From assembly GCF_900111675.1 (NCBI RefSeq), contig NZ_FOHO01000011.1:1-64000 (forward strand): DNA of 64,000 nt, read 5' to 3'. Position 1 is the stretch's first letter; every line of letters begins with the position of its first letter. Shown piece after piece: positions 1-7,496 of this stretch. The DNA comes from Paracoccus homiensis. Its GTDB lineage: Bacteria; Pseudomonadota; Alphaproteobacteria; Rhodobacterales; Rhodobacteraceae. Under the pieces are notes generated by a model. The model was not told where the DNA came from, ran no database searches, and saw nothing but the letters and a program-made list of their open reading frames with translations. A program made the translations under genes and the position numbers.

Positions 1-6
1 GCCGGA

Positions 7-270
7 TCATTTTTTTCCGAGCGCCTCCTTCAGCAGGTCGTTCTGCATGCTGACGTCGGCGTACATGCGCTTCAGCCGCCGGTTCTCCTCGGCCATCGCC
101 TTCATCTCGCTGATGAGGCTGGCGTCCATGCCGCCATACTTCGCCCGCCACTTGTACAGCGTGGCGCTGCTCATCCCGTGCTCGCGGCACAGCTCGGCGG
201 CGGGCACACCGCCCTCCATCTGCCGCAGCACGCCCATGATCCGGGCCTCGGTGAATCGTGTCTTCTTCAT
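7..270 (-). CDS. IS3-family transposase OrfA
   Basis: Small DNA-binding subunit of an IS3-family transposase, 87 residues from the chosen start. An N-terminal helix-turn-helix (about residues 5-50, with a LYKWRAKYGG recognition-helix region) is followed by a leucine-rich coiled coil that ends in LLKEALGKK, the usual OrfA layout. I chose the ATG at 270 over one six codons upstream because GAGGAG sits just before it. The stop lies seven bases from the window edge, so the catalytic OrfB, normally fused by frameshifting, lies outside. The family assignment is firm; the subgroup is not. Confidence 0.85.
   Translation of the reverse strand: MKKTRFTEARIMGVLRQMEGGVPAAELCREHGMSSATLYKWRAKYGGMDASLISEMKAMAEENRRLKRMYADVSMQNDLLKEALGKK
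10..16 (-). other. A7 slippery run, probable programmed -1 frameshift site
   Basis: On the minus strand the last lysine codons of OrfA are a run of seven A directly before the TGA. IS3-family elements make the OrfAB transposase by -1 slippage on such A-runs near the end of orfA. The position fits, but OrfB is outside the window, so its frame cannot be checked here. Confidence 0.5.
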
Positions 271-332
271 CGGAATCTCCTCGTTCATCCTGCCGAGAAA
301 ATTCTACTTCCGCATCCCCTTAAGATCGGGGG

Positions 333-1077
333 AGATTACCGAACAAGCTGTTGATGGACGAGACGACCGCTCCTGGCCGTGGACCGACGAAGACGGGCTA
401 CCTCTGGGCTCTGGCATACGATGGCTGCTCATGGGGCGGGGGGGGGACGATCCCCCCGGTGTGGTCTTCGCTTATGCGCCTGACCGTGCGGACGAGAACG
501 CAGAGCACATCCTGCAGGGCTTTGACGGCATCCTGCAGCTGGATGGCTATAGCGGCTACGACCGCCTGACGCGGCCGTCCCGGACAGGCGGCGCGCCGAT
601 CACTGTCGCCCATTGCTGGGCGCATGCCCGACGCAAGCTGAAGAAGATCTTCTATCGCGACGGATCCGGGATCGCCGCCGCAGGTCTGCGCCGGATTGCC
701 GAGCTTTACCGGATCGAGGCTGAGATCCGCGGCATCTGCCCGGACCATCGGCTGTCGGCCCGCCAGGCGCGCACGGCGCCGCTGGTCGCGGCCTCCGGCG
801 AATGGCTGCAGGCGCAATGCTGGCGCTTATCGATGAAGTCGCGTCTCGGTGAAAAGCTGGCATATATCCACCGCCACTGGGATGGGCTGCAGACCTTCCT
901 GCGCGATGGCCGTGTCGAGATCGACTCAAATAATGCCAAGAACCTGATCCGACCGACTGCCCCGACCAGAAAGAATGCACTCTTCGCCGGCCATGACGAG
1001 GGCGGTCGATCCTGGGCGCGCATCGCCTCCCTGATCGCCACCGCAAAAATCAATGGCATTGAGCCCCTTGCTTACCT
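333..1077 (+). pseudogene. IS66-family transposase (TnpC) remnant, frameshifted
   Basis: Remains of the DDE transposase of an IS66 element. The first part reads in one frame from about 333 (KLLMDETTAPGRGPTKTGYL, holding the DET catalytic-type motif). The reading then moves to another frame (DDPPGVVFAYAP through LDGYSGYDRL, HCWAHARRKLKKIF and IDSNNAKNLIRPTAPTRKNA) at a run of nine G, 438-446. The N-terminal half is absent, because the sequence abuts the presumed end of the IS3 element near 330. The C-terminus stops after INGIEPLAYL, where a palindromic element begins. Truncation at both ends plus a frameshift makes this a dead copy. Confidence 0.85.
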
Positions 1078-1078
1078 A

Positions 1079-1178
1079 GGGTCAGGATGCATTGATTTTG
1101 GTCGCACGGCGTGATTCACGGCTCCGTTTTCCAGGCCGTGAATCATGCTGTTCCCGCAAAATCAATGTATCCTGACCC
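1079..1178. repeat. 100-bp near-perfect palindrome (MITE-like or joined IS ends)
   Basis: Arms 1079-1122 and 1135-1178 pair at about 37 of 44 positions, plus three G-T pairs, around a 12-base loop. The outer 22 bases, starting GGGTCAGGAT, match except for one position. It breaks the C-terminus of the IS66 remnant. I see no open reading frame inside and no clear flanking target duplication. It could be a miniature inverted-repeat element, two abutting insertion-sequence ends, or a very strong stem-loop. Confidence 0.7.
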
Positions 1179-1247
1179 AAATGTCCGGGGTCTGGCGCAT
1201 GGCCGATGGACAGCCATTGCCATCTCAGGGTCTTTCGGCCCTGCCTT

Positions 1248-2888
1248 TCAGTCGTTCAAGTACCGCATCCGGTGACGGTTTTGCAGGGTCATGGTCGCGT
1301 CGCGAATTTCGGATTCCAGACGGGGGGCGTCCCAACCCAGCACCTCGGCGCAGATTTCCGCGATCTGCCGTAGATTGCGTTTGGTCAGCCGACCCGTCAC
1401 CGCAAGGGCGGTCCGCCGCATCAGAATGTCGGTCAGGTGTCGCACCTGACCTTCGCGGATCACCCAGGCCAGCTCTTGCCGGGAATAGTCCGGGGCATCA
1501 ATGACGGGTTCGGGTGCGCCGTCCTCCTGTGCCAAGATATCCTTTGCAAAGCTGCCATAGCGTGACAGCAGCATCCCGGCGCGGTCGGGCGCGGCGCTTG
1601 CCTGCCCAACCCATGCATCGGGATCCGAAGGATAGTCGCGTCCGCCGCCGATGGGCAGATGCTGCGTGCTGTGCCGGCGCGGCTTGTCCAGCCGGGCCAG
1701 CAGCAGATCGGCAACCTCTTCGGCAAAGCCGCGAAAGGTGGTCCATTTTCCACCGACCAGCGACAGGATCGGCCATTGCCTGTCTCCATGCGGTTCGGCC
1801 ACCGGGGCCGAGTGATCGCGACTGATCAGGCCGGGCGCGGTGCCATCGCTGGCCGGCAAGGGACGGATGCCTGAATAGGCATAGACGATCTGGTCGCGGT
1901 CGAAATGCAGCCCCGGCAACAGCCCGCGCAGGGCGGCGATGAAATAGTCGATTTCATCTTCCTCACACCGGACCTCATCGGGATCGTCGGCGCGGATATC
2001 CGTCGATCCGACCAGCGCGCGTCCCAGATAATCAAAGACCAGGCAGATGCGCCCGTCATCGGCCTCGAAATAGATCATCCGCCCCTTCAGGGCATCAAGA
2101 AGGGCGGGATGATCCAGCAGGATATGCGAACCTTTAGTGCCTCCGATCAGCTTTGAGGGGGCGCCCAGCTGATCATTCACGCGGTCAATCCACGGGCCCG
2201 CCGCATTCACCACGATCTGCGGCCGCACGCAAACCGGGCCGCCCGGCGACTGCAGCGTCACGATCTGGCCGTCGGTGCCGGTGATGCTGGTATAGTTCAT
2301 CGCCTGACAATCCGGGTTGGCCCGCATCCCGTCAGCCAGCAATTCCCAGACCAGACGCTCGGGCTGGGTGACGGTGGCATCGTAATACTGGCCTGCGGCC
2401 ACGATCCGGGGCGTCAGCGGTGGTATCTCGCGCAAGGCGCGCTTGCGCGACCACAGTTGATGGCGCGGCATGACCCGATGGCGACGACCATAGAAATCAT
2501 AGATCGACAGGCCCATCTTCATCAGCACGGCACCCCGGCTGCGCGGCGCCGTGGTCGAGCCAAACAGCGTGCGCAGCGCGGGCATGATCCCTTTCAGCCA
2601 GGAAAAGATCGGGATCACCGTCGGCAAGGGCCGCACCAGATGCGGCGCATTTCGCAGCAACAGGTTCCGTTCAAGCGAGGATTGCGCGACAAGGCCCAGT
2701 TCGCCCGTCTCAAGATATTTGATGCCGCCATGGATCAATCGTGACGGGGCCGAGGATGTTCCGCCGCCGAAATCGCCCTTGTCGCTGATGATGCAGGTGA
2801 CACCCTGTTCGCACAGGTCGCGAAACAGACCCGCGCCATTGATCCCCGCACCAAGGATCAGCACATCGATATCACGGGGCGCGGTCAT
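1248..2888 (-). CDS. FAD-dependent GlpD-like polyol-phosphate dehydrogenase
   Basis: Membrane-associated flavoprotein of the glycerol-3-phosphate dehydrogenase family, 546 residues, close to GlpD size. The N-terminal dinucleotide-binding motif GAGINGAG (about residues 13-20) is followed by GGGTSSAPSRLIHGGIKYLE, the flavin-contact region of GlpD proteins. The start at 2888 overlaps the kinase stop by four bases (ATGA), so the two are translationally coupled. Directly after a sugar kinase in a polyol operon, it probably oxidises the phosphorylated polyol that kinase makes, as EryB does after EryA. It could also be an ordinary glycerol-3-phosphate dehydrogenase. The substrate is inferred. Confidence 0.8.
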   Translation of the reverse strand: MTAPRDIDVLILGAGINGAGLFRDLCEQGVTCIISDKGDFGGGTSSAPSRLIHGGIKYLETGELGLVAQSSLERNLLLRNAPHLVRPLPTVIPIFSWLKGIMPALRTLFGSTTAPRSRGAVLMKMGLSIYDFYGRRHRVMPRHQLWSRKRALREIPPLTPRIVAAGQYYDATVTQPERLVWELLADGMRANPDCQAMNYTSITGTDGQIVTLQSPGGPVCVRPQIVVNAAGPWIDRVNDQLGAPSKLIGGTKGSHILLDHPALLDALKGRMIYFEADDGRICLVFDYLGRALVGSTDIRADDPDEVRCEEDEIDYFIAALRGLLPGLHFDRDQIVYAYSGIRPLPASDGTAPGLISRDHSAPVAEPHGDRQWPILSLVGGKWTTFRGFAEEVADLLLARLDKPRRHSTQHLPIGGGRDYPSDPDAWVGQASAAPDRAGMLLSRYGSFAKDILAQEDGAPEPVIDAPDYSRQELAWVIREGQVRHLTDILMRRTALAVTGRLTKRNLRQIAEICAEVLGWDAPRLESEIRDATMTLQNRHRMRYLND

Positions 2889-4399
2889 TCTGCCAACCTT
2901 TCGATTCGCGGCCATAGCGGGGCCAGGGCACGGGTCAGTTCATTGAATACGTCATAGCGGGTCTGCATATCCGCAGCGCGGGCAGGGTCGGGGCGATAGG
3001 TCCGGGTCAGGGCGGCCATGTCGCGCGGATCGGCACAGGGATCGGCAAGGACCCCGATTGCGGCACCGGCACACAAGGCCGCGCCCCAGGCGGCGGCTTC
3101 GTCCGTATCGCTGACACTGACCGGCATGTTCAGCGCATCGGCAAACAATTGCGCAAATAGCGGGCTTCGCGAAATCCCCCCGGTCAGCCGGGCCGTCTGC
3201 GGATCGAAACCGTCGCGCAGCGCATCGACATGGGCGCGATGATTGAATGCGATGCCCTCGATCACGGCCCGCAGCATATCACCTCGATCCTGCCAGCCAC
3301 GCAGCCCCAGAAAGGCGCCGCTAGCGGTCGGACCCAAAGGCGATCCGAACAGATAGGGATGAAAGATCGCACTTGACGGTCGCGCCATCGCGGCCTCGAT
3401 TTCTATCGTGATCTCGGCGTGAAAGGCGCGGCCCTCTGCCTCGGCTGCACGACGCTCGACGCCGCATAGGTTGTCCAGAAACCAGTCGTAATTCGCCGCC
3501 GAGGCGGGCGAAATCGCCATGCTGTTCCATTCGCCGCGCCGCAGCCCGTTTCGACAGAACCAACGGGGATCGACCTTGGGCTGATCGCAAACGGTTTCAT
3601 TGATGGAATAGGTTCCGGCAACGATTGCGACCACGCCCTTGCCATAGCCCCCTGCCCCAAGCGCCGAGGCGGTCACATCATGCAGACCACCAGCCACCGG
3701 CGTGCCGGCGACCAGACCCGTCGCTGATGCGGCGGCCTTGCTGATCCGGCCCGCGATGGCGTCGGGGCCAAGGATGCGGGGCAGCTTGCCAGACAGGTCC
3801 GGCAGACCGAAGATGGCCGGGATGTCGGCGGCATAGTCCTGGGTCTGGACATCGGTGAACGAGGTGCTGGCTTCGGTCAGGTCGGTGGCCACCTGATCGG
3901 TCAGGCAGAAGCGCAGCCAATCCTTGCAGGCCAGCACATGCGCGATTTGCCCAAAACGCGCAGGGTCCTGCGACTGCATCCATGCGAGCAACGCCGATGG
4001 CGCCGAGGCGTGGGGCATCTGCCCGGTCCGCGCCAAAGCCGTTGCGGCGGTCCCGTCCTGTTCCCATCGGGCGACGACGTCACCCGCCCGGCTGTCCAGC
4101 GACAGGATACCCGGCCCCAGCGGACGTTTCTGCCGATCCAGCAGATAGATCCCATCGCCATGCGCGGTCGCTGCTACGCAGGCAATATCCGATGCCGGGC
4201 GCGGACAGGCCTGAACCGCCTCGGCGATCGCGGCGGCGGTCTGGGTCCACAGGACGTCCATGTCCCGTTCGACATGGCGCGGCGCGGACATCAATTGCGG
4301 TACGCGCCGCCGCGCAAGCGACAGGACGCGCCCCCCCTCGTCAAAGATGACCGCCTTGGTGACGGTCAGCCCGTTATCGATTCCCAAAAGCAAAGGCAT
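2885..4399 (-). CDS. FGGY-family carbohydrate kinase, L-xylulokinase-like
   Basis: Cytoplasmic ATP-dependent sugar or polyol kinase, 504 residues, the normal FGGY length. N-terminal phosphate motif LGIDNGLTVTKAVIFD; HVERDMDVLW and TAHGDGIYLLD match the LyxK branch; the ATPase core has GLHDVTASALGAGGYGKG near residues 240-260 and LTGGISRSPLFAQLFAD near 410-430. It sits between a DeoR regulator and a GlpD-like dehydrogenase, downstream of the polyol importer. It is clearly diverged from the EryA homologue at 10.3 kb, so it probably serves a second polyol or ketose. The exact substrate is unknown. Confidence 0.8.
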   Translation of the reverse strand: MPLLLGIDNGLTVTKAVIFDEGGRVLSLARRRVPQLMSAPRHVERDMDVLWTQTAAAIAEAVQACPRPASDIACVAATAHGDGIYLLDRQKRPLGPGILSLDSRAGDVVARWEQDGTAATALARTGQMPHASAPSALLAWMQSQDPARFGQIAHVLACKDWLRFCLTDQVATDLTEASTSFTDVQTQDYAADIPAIFGLPDLSGKLPRILGPDAIAGRISKAAASATGLVAGTPVAGGLHDVTASALGAGGYGKGVVAIVAGTYSINETVCDQPKVDPRWFCRNGLRRGEWNSMAISPASAANYDWFLDNLCGVERRAAEAEGRAFHAEITIEIEAAMARPSSAIFHPYLFGSPLGPTASGAFLGLRGWQDRGDMLRAVIEGIAFNHRAHVDALRDGFDPQTARLTGGISRSPLFAQLFADALNMPVSVSDTDEAAAWGAALCAGAAIGVLADPCADPRDMAALTRTYRPDPARAADMQTRYDVFNELTRALAPLWPRIERLAE

Positions 4400-4416
4400 G
4401 GCGTCGTCCTTGATCG

Positions 4417-5280
4417 TCAGGCGGTCGTGCCGTCGGGGCGGGCCACGACGACATTGATGCCCTGCGACCGCATCCGCCGGGTCAGGGCCGCTGGCGTGCC
4501 GTCATCGACGATGATCATGTCGAAATCGCCCAGTGGCGCCATCGCATGAAGGGCGCGTCGTTCGAATTTCGTATGATCGGCCAACAGGATACGGGTGCGC
4601 GCGCTGGCGAACATGGCGCGCTTGGTTTCGACCGTGTCGGGGGATTGGTGGAACACGGTCCCGTCGGTGATCGCCGAAAGCGAGATAAAGGCCGTGTCCG
4701 CGCGCAGGCTGCGGATTTCCTGCGTTGTGACATGGCCCATGAAAGCATTGCACCACTGATGAAACTGCCCGCCCAGACCCAGCAAGGTCAGATCGCGGAT
4801 ATCTTTCAGCGCATTCATCATCATCAGCGAATTGGTGATGACGGTCAGCGGTACCTTGGCGCCCAGATGCGGCACCATGCGGGCAACCGTCGTGGAATCG
4901 TCCAGAAAGACCGCCTGCCCCGGTTCGATATACTGCGCGGCAATCGCCGCGATGGCGGTTTTTTCGGCACCCTGGCGGGTTTCTCGATAAGCATCGCTGG
5001 ATTCGATCAGGCTGGTCGGCGCGGCAGACACGACCCCGCGCGTCTTGCGCAGCAGGCCGCGGGCGACCAGCTCGTCCAGATCGCGATGGGCGGTCATCAG
5101 GCTGATGCCGAAACGCTCGACCAGATCCTCGATCCGCATCGTCCCCTCGGCCATCACCGCCTCGGCGATCAATTGGCGACGGGCGATCTGCCGCGCCTGA
5201 CGACTGTCCGAGGGCAGGTCGTCTGCGACCAGTCGCTCGATCTGGTCAGGGCGGGGGGTATTTGCTTTGACATCGGTCAT
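4417..5280 (-). CDS. DeoR-family transcriptional regulator
   Basis: Sugar-phosphate-responsive repressor, 287 residues. The winged helix-turn-helix (about residues 30-90, RIEDLVERFGISLMTAHRDL) precedes a DeoR sensor domain with FLDDSTTVARMVPHL and HTKFERRALH. An upstream in-frame extension would run towards the binding-protein gene and lacks family similarity, so the ATG at 5280 was taken. It has a roughly 30-residue N-terminal extension before the helix-turn-helix. Its place between the importer and the kinase/dehydrogenase pair suggests it controls that pair, with an unidentified sugar phosphate as inducer. Confidence 0.85.
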   Translation of the reverse strand: MTDVKANTPRPDQIERLVADDLPSDSRQARQIARRQLIAEAVMAEGTMRIEDLVERFGISLMTAHRDLDELVARGLLRKTRGVVSAAPTSLIESSDAYRETRQGAEKTAIAAIAAQYIEPGQAVFLDDSTTVARMVPHLGAKVPLTVITNSLMMMNALKDIRDLTLLGLGGQFHQWCNAFMGHVTTQEIRSLRADTAFISLSAITDGTVFHQSPDTVETKRAMFASARTRILLADHTKFERRALHAMAPLGDFDMIIVDDGTPAALTRRMRSQGINVVVARPDGTTA

Positions 5281-5340
5281 GGCGCGTTCCTGTCCTGCCA
5301 TCGGCGGCGGCTGGCCGTCGGTCCAAACCGACCCGGCAGG

Positions 5341-5368
5341 AAAAGGGGGCGCCAAAGAACGCGCCCCC
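5341..5368 (-). terminator. Stem-loop plus T-run after the binding-protein gene
   Basis: Read on the minus strand, an 8-bp perfect GC stem (GGGGGCGC / GCGCCCCC, loop of 8) is followed by TTTT, nine bases after the stop of the sugar-binding protein and about 60 bases before the DeoR start. It looks like a rho-independent terminator or attenuator that separates the transporter genes from the regulator and the second enzyme pair. Confidence 0.7.
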
Positions 5369-5377
5369 TGTGGTCGA

Positions 5378-6325
5378 TCACTGTTCCAGCACGAAGGCTG
5401 CGGTGTAGTTTTCGACATTGTCCTTGGTGATCAGCAGGCAATCGAACAGCTGCTTTTCACTGTCGGCGCCGGTTTCGCCGGTCTTGATGAAATTGTCGGC
5501 CTGACGAACGGCCTCTTCGGCGAAGACGGCAACGGGCTGCAGGACGGTATACTGCATCTCGCCCGCCTTCACGGCTTCGACCGCATCGGGCGATCCGTCA
5601 AAACCGCCGACCTTGACCTGATCCAGCTTGCCCGCCTCTTTCAGCGCAGCGATAGCCCCCAGCGCCATCTCGTCATTGCCCGAGATCACGCCGATCACAT
5701 CGGGATTGGCCTGCAGCAGCGACTGCGCCTTTTGATAACCTTGGGTACGATCCCAGTTGGCAACCTCTTGCCCGGCCTTTTCCAGATCCGGATATTGGGT
5801 CAGAACAGTCTCGTAGCCATTCGAGCGGGTCTGCGCATTGTTGTCGGCGGGGTTGCCGAACAATTCGACATATTTGCCGCTGTCACCGACGGCCTCGACC
5901 CATGCCTGCGCACCCAGCGCCGCGCCCTGGGCGTTGTTCGACACAAGCTGAGCCTTGGCCAGACCCTCCTGGTTGATTTCGGCATTGACCAGGAATACCG
6001 GGATGCCGGCATCCACGGCCTTCTTGACCGCGCCGACCGATCCGTCCGCATTCGCCGGATCGAGGATGATGGCGACGGATTTGTTGGTGATCGCGGTATC
6101 GACCAGCGTGCTTTCGCTGTTGGTGTCGCCCTTGTGGGCCGCGACATTCGCATCATAGCCCAGTTCTTCGGCGGTGGCCTTGGCGACCTCGCCCTCGGTG
6201 AACCAATAGGGGTTCGCCGGGTCGTTGACGATGATCGAGATCAGGCCTTCGGCCTGGGCGGCACTGGCCATCAAAGGCGCGGTGGCAACTGCGGCCAGAA
6301 GCAGGCGGCGCGTCATCTTCATCAT
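5378..6325 (-). CDS. Sugar/polyol ABC transporter substrate-binding protein
   Basis: Periplasmic binding protein of the ribose/xylose (Peripla_BP_4) type, 315 residues. A signal peptide with hydrophobic core LLLAAVATAPLMASA ends at a likely AQA cleavage site near residue 25; the mature protein begins EGLISIIVNDPANPYW, the usual first strand and ligand loop. The start at 6325 was chosen for GGGAGAGAAGAG just upstream. It is the last gene of the importer set and has its own terminator. By synteny with rhizobial and Brucella erythritol loci the ligand is probably erythritol or a related polyol. Confidence 0.85.
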   Translation of the reverse strand: MMKMTRRLLLAAVATAPLMASAAQAEGLISIIVNDPANPYWFTEGEVAKATAEELGYDANVAAHKGDTNSESTLVDTAITNKSVAIILDPANADGSVGAVKKAVDAGIPVFLVNAEINQEGLAKAQLVSNNAQGAALGAQAWVEAVGDSGKYVELFGNPADNNAQTRSNGYETVLTQYPDLEKAGQEVANWDRTQGYQKAQSLLQANPDVIGVISGNDEMALGAIAALKEAGKLDQVKVGGFDGSPDAVEAVKAGEMQYTVLQPVAVFAEEAVRQADNFIKTGETGADSEKQLFDCLLITKDNVENYTAAFVLEQ

Positions 6326-6355
6326 TTCTCTTCTCTCCCTTGGTTGATGGTTCGA

Positions 6356-6403
6356 CCCCGACGGGGCCGTCTTTCCACCCGGCTGGCTTGGCAATGCGCC
6401 GGG
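6356..6403. other. Two intercistronic stem-loops
   Basis: Between permease and binding-protein genes lie two inverted repeats: CCCCG-A-CGGGG at 6356-6366, and CCCGGC/GCCGGG at 6378-6383 and 6398-6403. No T-run follows. They may protect the binding-protein part of the transcript, a common arrangement in ABC operons, but this is only inference. Confidence 0.35.
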
Positions 6404-6423
6404 CGGGGAAGGTCAGCGACGGA

Positions 6424-7470
6424 TCAGCCCTTGCGGCCACCCCGCCCGTATTGAAGCGAGTTCAACAGCACGGCCAGCACGATCACCGCGCCGGTAAAGA
6501 CGGTCTGCCAGTAGGACGACACCCCGATGATCACCAGCCCGTCGGACAGAAAGCCGATGACGAAGGCACCCAGCATCGTGCCGCGCATCGTGCCGCGCCC
6601 GCCGGTCAGGGCGGCGCCACCGATGACCACCGCCGCGATCGCGGTCAGCTCATAGGTCACACCGGCGGTGGGGCCGGCCGATGTCAGCTGCGAGGCCAGC
6701 ACCAGACCGGCCACCGCGGACAGCATCCCCGACAGCGTATAGACGGTGATCTTCACGCGCCGGGTCGGCACGCCGGACAGTTCGGCCGCGCGTTCATTGC
6801 CGCCCGAGGCATAAAGCCAACGCCCGAAGGATGATCGCGACAGCATCAGTCCGCCGATGATCGCCAGCACCGCCAGCACGATGACCGAAATCGGCACCCC
6901 CGCGATGCGGTTGAAGCCCAGCCAGTCGAAGCCGGTATTGCCCAGTTCGGGGCGGCCCGACAGGTTGTTATAGGTCAGCCCGTTCGTCATCAGCAGCGCA
7001 ACCCCGCGCGCCACATACATGACGCCCAGTGTCGCAACGAAAGCCGGGACCTTGAACACCGATATCAGCACCCCGTTCACCGCGCCAACCAGCGCACCCA
7101 GAACGCAGGTCAGGACCACCACGGCCCAGACGGGCGGATACAGGATGACGCCCATCGCCTCGATCTGAAGACCCTGCATCATCGCGCCCGCGCTGACCCC
7201 GGCCAGCGCCAGGATCGAGCCGACAGACAGGTCGATGCCCCCGTTCAGGATCACCAGCAGCATCCCGATGGCCAGAATGCCATAGATCGCCACATGGCTG
7301 GACATGATCAGCAGGTTGCTGACGGTCAGGTAATTCGGGGACAGCAGCGAAAAGACGACAATGATCGCGATCAGCGCGAAAAAGGCCCGGCCTTCCAGCA
7401 GCAGCCGGCCGATGCTGAAATCTGCCTTCTTCTTGCCATTCGCGGCGGCGGTGGTCGTAGCGGCGGACAT
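6424..7470 (-). CDS. Ribose-type ABC transporter permease
   Basis: Inner-membrane permease of the RbsC/BPD_transp_2 family, 348 residues with about 8-10 hydrophobic segments. Family landmarks include SNLLIMSSHVAIYGILAIGM, GGIDLSVGSILALAG (the EAA-like region that contacts the ATPase) and IGGAALTGGRGTMRGTMLGA. The start at 7470 has GAGAGGAAG upstream; an ATG at 7497 that overlaps the ATPase stop is possible but has no visible ribosome site. It works with the adjoining ATPase and binding protein. Confidence 0.85.
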   Translation of the reverse strand: MSAATTTAAANGKKKADFSIGRLLLEGRAFFALIAIIVVFSLLSPNYLTVSNLLIMSSHVAIYGILAIGMLLVILNGGIDLSVGSILALAGVSAGAMMQGLQIEAMGVILYPPVWAVVVLTCVLGALVGAVNGVLISVFKVPAFVATLGVMYVARGVALLMTNGLTYNNLSGRPELGNTGFDWLGFNRIAGVPISVIVLAVLAIIGGLMLSRSSFGRWLYASGGNERAAELSGVPTRRVKITVYTLSGMLSAVAGLVLASQLTSAGPTAGVTYELTAIAAVVIGGAALTGGRGTMRGTMLGAFVIGFLSDGLVIIGVSSYWQTVFTGAVIVLAVLLNSLQYGRGGRKG

Positions 7471-7496
7471 GGATTTCTTCCTCTCACTCTCGCCCA

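Noticed and set aside
47..1114. A 355-codon plus-strand frame at the left edge as one gene
   Set aside because: Its first third is antisense to IS3 orfA and only the later part is IS66 transposase; the true IS66 reading enters from another frame before the G9 run.
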